From the NCBI GenBank assembly GCA_035650255.1, contig DASRIA010000034.1:1-64000 (forward strand): a stretch of DNA of 64,000 nt. Direction: 5' to 3'. Origin of the DNA: DASRIA01 sp035650255 (GTDB taxonomy: Bacteria > Actinomycetota > Thermoleophilia > Solirubrobacterales > JBBDJG01). A program made the position numbers and the translations under genes. This document shows, piece by piece, positions 17,333 to 25,338 of the stretch. Position 1 is the first letter of the stretch, and every line of letters begins with the position of its first letter. A model generated the notes under the pieces. The model was not told the DNA's origin, ran no database searches, and worked only from the letters and a program-made list of their open reading frames with translations.

Positions 17333-18844
17333 TCACTCGGCATCGGCAGCGTATTCCACGATCGACTTGTCTATCAGCCACTCGACCGGCGCCTTGTCGT
17401 CCGTGTACACGGTGCCGCCGGGGAGGCGTGGCGCGAGCCGGGCCACCGCGGCGAGTGCCAGCGGCCGCAGGTCGCGATGCAGCGACTGCGCCGCGCGGGC
17501 GAGCTGCGCGCGCGACGCGCCCGCGTTCGTGCCGAGCAGCAAGGTGTTCGTGTCCTCGCTCGGGTCACGGAGGACGGTCTCGAACACAGCGTCCATCGTC
17601 GCGCCCAGGACCTGCTCGAGGTCGTCCTGCCCCTCCGGGTGGCCGGCGTTCACGACGACTGCGCCGCCCGGCCGCAGGCGGTCGCGCACCAGCCCGAAGA
17701 ACTCGCGCGTGGCGAGGTAGAACGGGATGTACGGTTGCCGGTAGGCGTCGACCATGATCAGGTCGTAGCGCTCGTCCGTGCGCCGCAGATAGGGCCGCGC
17801 GTCCTCGTGGTGGACGCGCAGGCGGGGGTTGCGCATGTCGAACCAGCGCCGCCCCAGGCGCGACAGCTCCCCGTCGATCTCGACGCCGTCCACCCTGCTG
17901 CCGGGGAAGTAGCGGCCGTACGCGCGCGCCGTCGTGCCGGCCGCGTTGCCGAGGATCGCGACCCGCTCCGGCGGTCGCGGCAGCGCCGCGAAGGGCAGCA
18001 CCAGGTACTCGTCCCAGATGTCGCCGGTCAGGTAGGTGCCCGGCCGGTAGAGGGAGTGGACCGCCTGGCCCTCGTTCAGCTCGAGCTTCCGCTCGCCGTC
18101 GGGCTCCTGCACGACGCGGGCGTACTGGTACTCGGAGTCGACCTCCTCCAGGACGACGCCGTCGCCGGCCGCCTTGATCGTCCCGACCGGGATCGCGAGC
18201 AGGGCGGCGATCATCGCGGGAACGGCGATCGCCGCGCGCCGCCGCACACCTGTCAGCGCGACCAGGGCGCACAGCAGGCCGAACAGCAGGAACGTGCGCC
18301 GCGTTCCGAGCAGGGGCACGAACAGCAGGGCCGAGCTCCACGTGCCGACCAGGCTCCCGACCGTGGAGATCGCGTACATGCGGCCGGCGACGGTGCCGCT
18401 CTCCTCGATGCGCTCCACGGCCAGCCGGATCGCGTACGGAGAGGCGGCGCCGAGCAGCATCACCGGGGGGGCGACCAGCACCGACACGGCCAGCAGCGAC
18501 CCGATGAACGCGCCCGCCGAGACCTGGTCGAGCGCATCGACCGAGACGTCCAGGAACGGATCCGCCACGAAGGGGATCAACGCGACCGCCAGACCGGCGA
18601 TCAGGACCAGCGTGCAGAGGCCCTGCCGGTGCGGATGGCGATCGGCGAACCTGCCCCCCACCCAATAGCCGACCGAGAGCGAGACGAGCACGACGCCGAT
18701 CGTGTTCGCCCACACGATCGTGGATGCCCCGAAGAAGGGCGCCATCAGGCGCGCAGCCGCGATCTCCGCACCCAGCGATGCGGCTCCGACCACGAACACG
18801 AGCAGGCCGAGTGGCGGAAATTCCGGGGAAGACAAGCGCTTCAT
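17333..18844 (-). CDS. Membrane protein with spermidine synthase-like methyltransferase-fold domain
   Basis: A 503-residue fusion. The N-terminal half (about residues 8-235) has roughly seven hydrophobic helices, starting GLLVFVVGAASLGAEIAAARL, the pattern of the fused-MFS/spermidine synthase group. The soluble C-terminal half has the aminopropyltransferase fold: NEGQAVHSLY, VAILGNAAGTTARAYGRYFP (glycine-rich donor loop), VDGVEIDGEL, and YDLIMVDAYRQPYIPFYLAT. The usual GGG(D/E)G loop of true spermidine synthases is changed to GNAAG, so polyamine synthesis is uncertain. The chosen Met follows an N-terminal region without similarity. It is divergent from bioA, with 54 bases between. Confidence 0.8.
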   Translation of the reverse strand: MKRLSSPEFPPLGLLVFVVGAASLGAEIAAARLMAPFFGASTIVWANTIGVVLVSLSVGYWVGGRFADRHPHRQGLCTLVLIAGLAVALIPFVADPFLDVSVDALDQVSAGAFIGSLLAVSVLVAPPVMLLGAASPYAIRLAVERIEESGTVAGRMYAISTVGSLVGTWSSALLFVPLLGTRRTFLLFGLLCALVALTGVRRRAAIAVPAMIAALLAIPVGTIKAAGDGVVLEEVDSEYQYARVVQEPDGERKLELNEGQAVHSLYRPGTYLTGDIWDEYLVLPFAALPRPPERVAILGNAAGTTARAYGRYFPGSRVDGVEIDGELSRLGRRWFDMRNPRLRVHHEDARPYLRRTDERYDLIMVDAYRQPYIPFYLATREFFGLVRDRLRPGGAVVVNAGHPEGQDDLEQVLGATMDAVFETVLRDPSEDTNTLLLGTNAGASRAQLARAAQSLHRDLRPLALAAVARLAPRLPGGTVYTDDKAPVEWLIDKSIVEYAADAE

Positions 18845-18898
18845 GAGGGCGATCGGAGCTGGAGAGTTCCGACCTTTGCCGAGGCTACCATCGCGCGA

Positions 18899-20230
18899 AT
18901 GTTCCGCCTCCGCCGCAGGCGCCACGACGCCGTGCCACATCTCTGGCATCCCTTCACGCAGATGCAGGGCTTCGACGGCGAGGCGGCACCCTCGATCGAG
19001 TCAGCCGCCGGAGTGTGGCTCGTCGACACCGCCGGGCGCCGCTACATAGACGGCGTCTCGTCGTTGTGGTGCAACGTGCACGGCCACCGGCACCCGCACA
19101 TCGACGCCGCTGTGCGCGAGCAGCTCGACCGGGTCGCGCATTCCACGATGCTCGGCCTCTCGCATCCCGGCGCGGAGGAGCTTGCGAACCGGCTGGTGAA
19201 GATCGCCCCGGGAGCGCGCAGCGGGCGGGCCGGGCCCCTGAGCCGCGTCTTCTTCTCCGACAGCGGCTCCACGGCCGTCGAGGTCGCACTCAAGATGGCG
19301 TTCCAGTACTGGCGCCAGGCGGCGAAGCCGCAGCCCGCGCGCACGAAGTTCGTCTGCCTCGAGAACTCCTACCACGGCGACACCGTCGGCTCGGTCTCGG
19401 TCGGCGGGATCGACCTGTTCCACTCCATGTACCGGCCGCTGCTGTTCGACGCTCATCGCGTGCCGGCGGGCGACGTCTCGGCGCTCGACCTCGTGTTGAG
19501 GAAGCACGGCAGCGAGATCGCCGCGGTGGTGGTCGAGCCGCTCGTGCAGGGTGCGGCCGGCATGCTGCTCCAGCCGTCGGGGTACCTGCGTGCGGTGCGC
19601 GGATTGTGCGACGCGCACGGCGTGTTCCTGATCTGCGACGAGGTGGCGACCGGATTCGGCCGCACGGGCCGCATGTTCGCGTGCGAGCACGAGGGCGTCG
19701 TGCCCGACTTCCTGTGCGTCGCCAAAGGGCTCACGGGCGGCTACCTGCCGCTTGCGGCGACGCTCGCGACCGAAAAGATCTTCGAGGCGTTCCTGGGAGA
19801 GTACGAGGAGTTCCGCACCTTCTTCCACGGCCACACGTACACCGGCAACCCGCTCGCGTGCGCGGCAGCCATCGCGACACTGGAGCTGTTCGAGCAAGAG
19901 GACACGCTGGCGCGCCTGCAAGACCGGATCGCGCTGCTGGAGCAGCTCCTGGCGGAGCTGGTCGAGCCGCTTCCCTACGTGCGCGAGATCCGGCGCCTGG
20001 GCTTCATGTGCGGGATCGAGCTGACGGGCCACGATCCGGCCCAGCGCATCGGACACCAGGTCACGCTCGAGGCCCGCGCGCGCGGTGCGATCGTCAGGCC
20101 GCTCGGCGACGTGGTCGTGCTGATGCCGCCCCTGTCGATCGAGGCGGATGTGCTGGAGGAGCTGGTCGAGATCGTGGCCGACTCGATCAGCGCCGCGACA
20201 CAAAGCGTCCCGCAGCTGCTCGCGGCGTGA
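18899..20230 (+). CDS. bioA: Adenosylmethionine-8-amino-7-oxononanoate aminotransferase
   Basis: A 443-residue class III aminotransferase converting KAPA to DAPA. The N-terminal LWHPFTQMQGF is the BioA signature (WHPFTQM), SLWCNVHGHRHP the substrate entrance, SDSGSTAVEVALKMAFQYW the PLP phosphate site, EPLVQGAAGM and DEVATGFGRTGRMFACEH the cofactor ring contacts, and CVAKGLTGGYLPL the Schiff-base lysine. The HTYTGNPLACAAA motif follows. The start was set at the ATG 54 bases from the divergent gene. With bioB, bioF and bioD it completes the ring-assembly steps; no pimelate-forming bioC/bioH is in the window. Confidence 0.95.
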   Translation: MFRLRRRRHDAVPHLWHPFTQMQGFDGEAAPSIESAAGVWLVDTAGRRYIDGVSSLWCNVHGHRHPHIDAAVREQLDRVAHSTMLGLSHPGAEELANRLVKIAPGARSGRAGPLSRVFFSDSGSTAVEVALKMAFQYWRQAAKPQPARTKFVCLENSYHGDTVGSVSVGGIDLFHSMYRPLLFDAHRVPAGDVSALDLVLRKHGSEIAAVVVEPLVQGAAGMLLQPSGYLRAVRGLCDAHGVFLICDEVATGFGRTGRMFACEHEGVVPDFLCVAKGLTGGYLPLAATLATEKIFEAFLGEYEEFRTFFHGHTYTGNPLACAAAIATLELFEQEDTLARLQDRIALLEQLLAELVEPLPYVREIRRLGFMCGIELTGHDPAQRIGHQVTLEARARGAIVRPLGDVVVLMPPLSIEADVLEELVEIVADSISAATQSVPQLLAA

Positions 20231-20251
20231 TCTGGCATCCATTGCAGCATT

Positions 20252-20271
20252 TTGGGGGCCATAGCCCCCAA
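20252..20271. terminator. Bidirectional terminator hairpin
   Basis: A perfect 8-base-pair stem TTGGGGGC / GCCCCCAA with a four-base loop CATA, flanked by an outer TGCAG/CTGCA pair. It lies in the 67-base gap between the convergent bioA and rubredoxin genes. T and A runs are short, so termination strength is uncertain. Confidence 0.65.
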
Positions 20272-20297
20272 GATCCTGCAACCGCGTCTGGCGCCGG

Positions 20298-20501
20298 CTA
20301 CTCCTCGTAGGGGACGAAGTCCTTCTTCCGCGCGCCGCACACGGGGCAGAACCAGTCGTCCGGAATCGTCTCGAAGGGAGTTCCGGGATCGATGCCGCCG
20401 TCCGGATCGCCTTCGGCGGGGTCGTAGATGAACCCGCACGACTCGCAGATCCATTTCTGGCTTGTCGCGGCTTCGGCCAACGGAGCGGGGTAGTTTGACA
20501 C
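20298..20501 (-). CDS. Rubredoxin
   Basis: A 67-residue iron protein with the two rubredoxin knuckles, ICESCGFIYD and FCPVCGARKKDF, holding one Fe on four cysteines; the spacer GDPDGGIDPGTPFETIPDDW is the conserved core. It transfers single electrons in the cytoplasm, classically to alkane hydroxylases or in oxygen and superoxide defence. No alkB or rubredoxin reductase is next to it. The N-terminal 15 residues are an extension rich in alanine. It is divergent from the Nudix gene, 32 bases away. Confidence 0.95.
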   Translation of the reverse strand: MSNYPAPLAEAATSQKWICESCGFIYDPAEGDPDGGIDPGTPFETIPDDWFCPVCGARKKDFVPYEE

Positions 20502-20533
20502 ACGCGCTGTCGCTGCTGTAGACAGCGAGGCAC

Positions 20534-21157
20534 GTGGCTGACCACCCCATCGAGGAGCTGAACCCGGGCGCTCCCACCGTCCCGCGCCCCGCCGCTGCGG
20601 TGATCCTGCTGCGCCGGGGCGGGCGTCACACGTCCGCCGGCCTGCAGGTGCTGATGGGCAAGCGCACGCCGGCGGCGCGGTTCATGGCGGACGTGTGGGT
20701 GTTTCCCGGCGGCGCGGTCGACGGCGACAGCACGGACGACGCGGCTCACCGCCGGACCGCGGTGCGCGAGCTGGAGGAGGAGGCGGGCGTCGCGCTCCCC
20801 GACCCGGACGCACTCGTTCCGTTCGCGCGCTGGATCACTCCCGAGCAGGTGAAGGTGCGCTACGACACCTGGTTCTACCTCGCGCTCGCGCCGAGCCATT
20901 CGTCCCCGGTGCCGGACGGAGAGGAGATCGTCGAGACCGCCTGGCTCGCGCCGTCGGATGCGCTCGCGCGGCACCAACGGGGAGAGATGCTGCTCGTCTT
21001 CCCCACGATCCACAAGCTGCAGGTGCTGGCCCGGTACGCAACCGCCGAAGAGGCGCTGGCGGCCGCCCGCGAGGCCAACGTGGAGCCGATCCTCCCCCGC
21101 GTCGACGCCAGCGGCGCCGAGCCGCGCATCCTCCTGCCGGGTGACTGGGGCTACTAG
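20534..21157 (+). CDS. Nudix hydrolase
   Basis: A 207-residue Nudix protein. The box reads GGAVDG, then REL-EEE-AG with the required REXXEE (RELEEEAG), interrupted by a slightly longer insert than the 23-residue consensus. That layout, with the strand VWVFPGG and the following WITPEQVKVRYDTWFYLA, resembles NUDT7/NUDT19-like CoA or nucleoside-diphosphate hydrolases. The start is GTG. Substrate unknown. It ends exactly beside the convergent DUF779 gene. Confidence 0.88.
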   Translation: MADHPIEELNPGAPTVPRPAAAVILLRRGGRHTSAGLQVLMGKRTPAARFMADVWVFPGGAVDGDSTDDAAHRRTAVRELEEEAGVALPDPDALVPFARWITPEQVKVRYDTWFYLALAPSHSSPVPDGEEIVETAWLAPSDALARHQRGEMLLVFPTIHKLQVLARYATAEEALAAAREANVEPILPRVDASGAEPRILLPGDWGY

Positions 21158-21505
21158 CTAGTCGAGGGCCGGCAGCCGGTCCAGGGTGAAGCGGTAGCCG
21201 AGCTCCGCCTCGCACGAGAAGCTGTCCGCCTGAGCGGCGCCCTCGCCTGCGTCGATCACGACCTCACGGCCCGCGAACGACGCCGCGATGCCGTCCTCCA
21301 CGAGCACGCGGACGCCGTCGATCACCCCGACCGCCCGCTCGTTCGGCCCCGCGAAGTACCCGGCGAACAGGAACGGTGCCGTGGAGTCGCAGCAGCCGTT
21401 GCCGATCACGAGTGACAGATCGTCGCCGCGGTGCTCGCGCACCCGGTCGATCACCGCTCGGGCGGCGTCCGTGAACACGACCGTGATGGTGGCGTTGCCT
21501 GCCAT
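21158..21505 (-). CDS. DUF779-family protein
   Basis: A 115-residue protein of the DUF779 family, recognised by LSLVIGNGCCDSTAPFLFAG (the usual CCDGS-like double-cysteine motif) and an ACP-like small alpha/beta fold. In other bacteria members are often found beside aldehyde dehydrogenases; here an aldehyde dehydrogenase lies about 1 kb away but is not adjacent. The function is unknown. It is divergent from the FMN split-barrel gene, with 24 bases between the start codons. Confidence 0.75.
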   Translation of the reverse strand: MAGNATITVVFTDAARAVIDRVREHRGDDLSLVIGNGCCDSTAPFLFAGYFAGPNERAVGVIDGVRVLVEDGIAASFAGREVVIDAGEGAAQADSFSCEAELGYRFTLDRLPALD

Positions 21506-21529
21506 GACAGGGAACTTATACTCGGCGTG

Positions 21530-22489
21530 ATGACCGGCTCCCTCCCGGAAGACGTCCAGCGGGTCTTCGAGCGGTTCGTGACGACCGAGCTGACCACCGT
21601 CGATGCCAGCGGGCAGCCGATCACCTGGCCGGTAACTCCCTACTACCAGGCCGGTGACGGCGCGATCGACCTGACCACCGGCATCGGCTATCCGAAGAAG
21701 GCCGACGACGCGGCGCGAAATCCCCACGTGGCGCTCCTCTTCTCCGACCCGACCGGTTCCAGGCTCGAGGACCCGTGCGCGGTCCTCGTACAGGGCACGG
21801 CGCAGGTCGACGACCAGAACCTGGACTCGAATGCGGAGCGCTATCTCCGCGAGAGCGGCGAGAAGCTGCCCGCCACGAAGAGCATGCATCCGCCCCCCTT
21901 CATCCGGAAGTCCATGGGCTGGTACTACAAGCGCATCTACATCTACGTCCGGCCCGAGCGCGTGTTCGTGTGGCCCAAGGGCGACTTCTCGGAGGAGCCG
22001 ACGCTCTACGGAGCCCGCATGGAGGAGGTCCGCACGCACCACTCCGCGGAGCCGGAAACCGGGCCGCCGCCGCCCGAAGGTGGCTCGCCGGCCTGGGACG
22101 ACCGCATGGACGAGCTGGGGCGCCGCCACACCACCGCGGTGCTGTCGATCGTGGGCCCCGACGGGTTCCCACTGGCGACGCGGGTCCCGATCGCGCCGGA
22201 CCGGGCAGCGGGGCGAGTGCGCCTGCGCGAGCTGCCCACATGGATGCCCGCCGCCGTCACACGGGCTTGCCTCACCGCGCACGAGCACCACCCGGACTTC
22301 AAGTGGCAGGCGAACTTCCAGGTGCGCGGCGACCTGGTGCACGAGAACGGCGACTGGTCACTGATCCCCCACAAGTTCGTAGGCGGCTTCGAGCTGCCGA
22401 AGTCGCAGCTCCAGAGCTTCCGCGAGAACTTCCGGAAGGCGATGCGCTACCGCAAGAAGGCGAAGACGGAGCTGGCCAAGCGGCGCTAG
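21530..22489 (+). CDS. Pyridoxamine 5'-phosphate oxidase-like (FMN split-barrel) protein
   Basis: A 319-residue protein. The first part, with LTTVDASGQPITWPVTPYY and NPHVALLFSDPTG, has the split-barrel strands of the PNPOx-like fold that bind FMN or F420; a second, weaker copy begins near TTAVLSIVGPDGFPLATRVP, so the chain may be a fused dimer. Members act as flavin or F420-dependent reductases, or as heme-degrading enzymes. The C-terminus is lysine-rich. A GTG three bases upstream is an alternative start. Confidence 0.75.
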   Translation: MTGSLPEDVQRVFERFVTTELTTVDASGQPITWPVTPYYQAGDGAIDLTTGIGYPKKADDAARNPHVALLFSDPTGSRLEDPCAVLVQGTAQVDDQNLDSNAERYLRESGEKLPATKSMHPPPFIRKSMGWYYKRIYIYVRPERVFVWPKGDFSEEPTLYGARMEEVRTHHSAEPETGPPPPEGGSPAWDDRMDELGRRHTTAVLSIVGPDGFPLATRVPIAPDRAAGRVRLRELPTWMPAAVTRACLTAHEHHPDFKWQANFQVRGDLVHENGDWSLIPHKFVGGFELPKSQLQSFRENFRKAMRYRKKAKTELAKRR

Positions 22490-22508
22490 CGCCGCGCCCT
22501 CGGAGCTC

Positions 22509-22545
22509 CCGGATTCTCCGGCTCAAGGAAAATCCGGCCTTCCTT
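22509..22545. terminator. Putative terminator between convergent genes
   Basis: The 56-base gap holds CCGGATT / AATCCGG (7 base pairs) overlapping AAGGAA / TTCCTT; only one of the two stems can form at a time. The second is followed by a short T run on the plus strand. The gap lies between the split-barrel gene and the convergent aldehyde dehydrogenase. Confidence 0.45.
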
Positions 22546-24075
22546 TCATTCCGACAGCAACACGCTCGACAGCTTCTGGTACGGGGGCGTGCCCAGGTCC
22601 CAGTGCACGTGCTTGACCTCGGTGTACTCGTTGAGGCCGTACGTGCCGAGCTCCCGGCCGATCCCCGACTGCTTGTAGCCGCCGAACGGGGCGATGCAGT
22701 TGATCAGGTGGTAGTCGTTGATCCACACGGTCCCGGCGCGCAGCCGCTTCGCGGTCTCGAGGCACCGGTCCGGGTCGGACGACCACACTCCTGACGCGAG
22801 GCCGTAGATCGAGTCGTTGGCGATCCGGATCGCGTCGTCGTCGTCGGAGAACTTGATCACCGAGAGCACCGGGCCGAAGATCTCCTCCTGCGCGATCGTC
22901 ATGGAGTTGTCGACCTCCGTGAAGATCGTCGGCTCGTACCAGTACCCCCGCTCGTAAGCGTCGCCCTCGGGCCGCTTGCCGCCAAGCACCAGCTTCGCGC
23001 CCTCCTCCTGGCCGATGCGCACGTATCCCTCGACGGTGTCGCGCTGCTCCGCCGAGATCAGCGGTCCCATGTCGGAGTCGTAGTCCATCGTGTCCCCGAC
23101 CTTGATCTGCTGCGCGCGCGCGACCAGGCGCTCGACGAACTCGTCGTGGATCGACTCGGGCACGAGCAGCCGGGTGCCGGACTCGCAGACCTGGCCCTGG
23201 TGGAAGAACGTGCCCCACAGCGCGCCGTCGACGGCCTGATCCAGGTCGGCGTCCTCGAACACGATGTTGGGCGACTTGCCCCCCAGCTCCAGCGTGGTCT
23301 TCTTGATCGTGCTGGAGGCGAGCTGCATGATGCGGCGGCCGACCACCGTGGAGCCGGTGAAGGCGACCTTGTCGACGTCCGGGTGCGACGCCAGCTCCTC
23401 CCCCACCGTCGAGCCGCCGCCGGTGATCACGTTCACGACGCCCTTCGGCAGGTCCGTCTCGTCGAGGATCTCGGCCAGCTTGAGCGCGGTCAGCGGCGTG
23501 TTGGACGCGGGCTTCAGAACACAGGTGTTGCCCATCGCCAGGGCCGGCGCGAGCTTCCACACGGCCATCACGAGCGGGAAGTTCCAGGGAATGATCCCCG
23601 CGCAGACTCCGACCGGGTCGCGCAGCACGAAGTTGTACGAGTGGGTCGGGTAGGTAACGGGCTCGAGCGGCTCCTGCATCGGCCGCGTGGCCTGGCGCGC
23701 GAAGTAGTCCCAGTGCTGCACGCAATAGCCGATCACGACGGTGCTGGTCGCGCGGATCGTCATGCCGGCCTGCATGGTCTCGAGCGCCGCGAGGTCGTCC
23801 TCTGCCGCCGAGACGCGCTCCACGACCGAGAGCATGATCCGCTTGCGCTCCTCGGCCTCCATGCCGGTCCACACGCCGGAGTCGAACGCCTCGCGGGCCG
23901 CCGCGATCGCGCGCTGCGCGTCCTCGCGGCCGGCGCTCGGGACGGTCGCGAAGACCTCTTCGGTGGCCGGGTTGATCACCTCGAAGGTGTCGCCCGACGC
24001 GGCGTCCACCCACTCGCCGCCGATGTAGTTCTTGTAGTGGGTGACGTCGGCGCGGGCCTGCGTGTCGACCGCCAT
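22546..24075 (-). CDS. Aldehyde dehydrogenase (NAD-dependent)
   Basis: A 509-residue ALDH superfamily enzyme. NYIGGEWV opens the fold; the cofactor segment is GIIPWNFPLVMAVWKLAPAL, with the general base Glu in LELGGKSPN and the nucleophile Cys in HQGQVCESGTRL; EEIFGPVLSV and GGYKQSGIGRELG complete it. It most resembles betaine-aldehyde/phenylacetaldehyde-type dehydrogenases. Its ATG overlaps the TAA of the upstream SCP2 gene by one base (TAATG), so the two are coupled. This suggests a lipid- or sterol-derived aldehyde, which is inference. Confidence 0.93.
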   Translation of the reverse strand: MAVDTQARADVTHYKNYIGGEWVDAASGDTFEVINPATEEVFATVPSAGREDAQRAIAAAREAFDSGVWTGMEAEERKRIMLSVVERVSAAEDDLAALETMQAGMTIRATSTVVIGYCVQHWDYFARQATRPMQEPLEPVTYPTHSYNFVLRDPVGVCAGIIPWNFPLVMAVWKLAPALAMGNTCVLKPASNTPLTALKLAEILDETDLPKGVVNVITGGGSTVGEELASHPDVDKVAFTGSTVVGRRIMQLASSTIKKTTLELGGKSPNIVFEDADLDQAVDGALWGTFFHQGQVCESGTRLLVPESIHDEFVERLVARAQQIKVGDTMDYDSDMGPLISAEQRDTVEGYVRIGQEEGAKLVLGGKRPEGDAYERGYWYEPTIFTEVDNSMTIAQEEIFGPVLSVIKFSDDDDAIRIANDSIYGLASGVWSSDPDRCLETAKRLRAGTVWINDYHLINCIAPFGGYKQSGIGRELGTYGLNEYTEVKHVHWDLGTPPYQKLSSVLLSE

Positions 24076-24494
24076 TACGCGGCCTTCAGCAGGTCGTCGC
24101 GGTTCTGCTCCTCGAGCATCTTCTGGTAGCGCGGGAACACCGGCTTCACGAGCGGCACGAGCTTCAGGATCTTGGCCACCGGGCCCTTGGCCTTCATCTG
24201 GCCCTTCGCGAGCGCCATCGTGACGTTCACCTTGCCGAGCCAGAACTTGTGCGCCGTGTCGGCTTCCATCGACATCACGATCTCCGGGTCGAGGTCTGAC
24301 GGCCCGAAGTCCACCTGGCCATCCTCGCCCTCCTTCATCTTCACCGTGATCTGGGAGTCGGGGTTCGAGTACCTGTACTGGACGATCGTGTCCGCGCGCC
24401 GGAACTTCGGCGACAGCTCGGGATCGTCGGTCAGGTCCTGGAACAGCTTTCCGATGTACTGGTAGACCTCTTGGTCGTCTTTGAAGACCGGCAC
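24075..24494 (-). CDS. SCP2 sterol-transfer-family protein
   Basis: A 139-residue protein of the SCP2 sterol-binding family: VDFGPSDLDPEIVMSMEADTA is followed by the conserved KFWLGKVNVTMALAKGQMKAKGP segment and the C-terminal hydrophobic helix that closes the lipid cavity. It probably binds or presents a lipid or acyl-CoA to a partner enzyme. It is translationally coupled to the aldehyde dehydrogenase, the likely partner, and divergent from a methyltransferase. Confidence 0.88.
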   Translation of the reverse strand: MPVFKDDQEVYQYIGKLFQDLTDDPELSPKFRRADTIVQYRYSNPDSQITVKMKEGEDGQVDFGPSDLDPEIVMSMEADTAHKFWLGKVNVTMALAKGQMKAKGPVAKILKLVPLVKPVFPRYQKMLEEQNRDDLLKAA

Positions 24495-24552
24495 GTTCTC
24501 CTCCTGGTTGGTTCGCTCCGCAAGGGTATCGCGGGTATACGCTTCGGCGGCG

Positions 24553-25338
24553 ATGAGCCAGATCGTGTTCGACGAGAACCTCGCCGGGCAACTCGAATCG
24601 CTCTACAGCAAGCGGGACGTGCTGCGCCGGCGCAGCCTCGTGCGCGACGCGCTCGACGCGCAGCCGGGGGAGCGGATCCTCGACGTGGGCTGCGGCCCCG
24701 GCTTCTACGTCGCCGAGCTGCTGGAGGCGGTGGGTGCCGGCGGCTCCGTCGTGGGCGTCGATACCAGCGCGCCGATGCTCGGTGTTGCAGCACGCCGCTG
24801 CGCCGGTCACGCCAACGCGGAGTTCAAAGAGGGGGTCGCGACGTCGCTGCCCGTCCCGGACGCAAGCTTCGACGCAGCGCTGAGCGTGCAGGTGCTCGAG
24901 TACGTCCCCGACGTGGGCGCCGCCCTGGCGGAGATGCATCGTGCGCTTCGCCCCGGCGGCCGAGTGCTCGTGTGGGACGTCGACTGGTCCACGGTCTCCT
25001 GGTACTCCCGCGACCCAGCTCGGATGGAGCGCGTGCTGCGCGCCTGGGACGATCACCTCACACATCCGGCGCTGCCGCGCACGCTCGCCGCCCAGCTCCG
25101 CGCGGCCGGTTTCGAGGAGATCCGTGCCACCGGCCACACGTTCGCGTCCATCGAGCTCGATCCGGAGACCTACGGCGCCGCCACGATGCCGCTGATCGCG
25201 GCGTACGCCGCCGGCCAGGGCAGCCTGGGCACCGACGAGGCGCAGGACTGGGAGGCGGAGCAGCGCGAGCTGGGCGAGCGTGGCGAGTTCTACTTCGCCG
25301 TCGTGCAGTCCTGCTTCACAGCCAACCGGCCGGGCTAG
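24553..25338 (+). CDS. Class I SAM-dependent methyltransferase
   Basis: A 261-residue methyltransferase of the UbiE/Methyltransf_11 type: ILDVGCGPGFYVAELL is motif I, VVGVDTSAPML the acidic loop binding the ribose, SLPVPDASFDAALSVQVLEYV motif II, and EMHRALRPGGRVLVWDVDW motif III. The downstream helical part (WDDHLTHPALPRTLAAQLRAAGF) resembles arsenite or small-molecule methyltransferases; no cysteine set for arsenic is visible. The chosen ATG precedes the conserved region and lies 58 bases from the divergent SCP2 gene. Substrate unknown. It overlaps the convergent thiolase by 4 bases. Confidence 0.88.
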   Translation: MSQIVFDENLAGQLESLYSKRDVLRRRSLVRDALDAQPGERILDVGCGPGFYVAELLEAVGAGGSVVGVDTSAPMLGVAARRCAGHANAEFKEGVATSLPVPDASFDAALSVQVLEYVPDVGAALAEMHRALRPGGRVLVWDVDWSTVSWYSRDPARMERVLRAWDDHLTHPALPRTLAAQLRAAGFEEIRATGHTFASIELDPETYGAATMPLIAAYAAGQGSLGTDEAQDWEAEQRELGERGEFYFAVVQSCFTANRPG

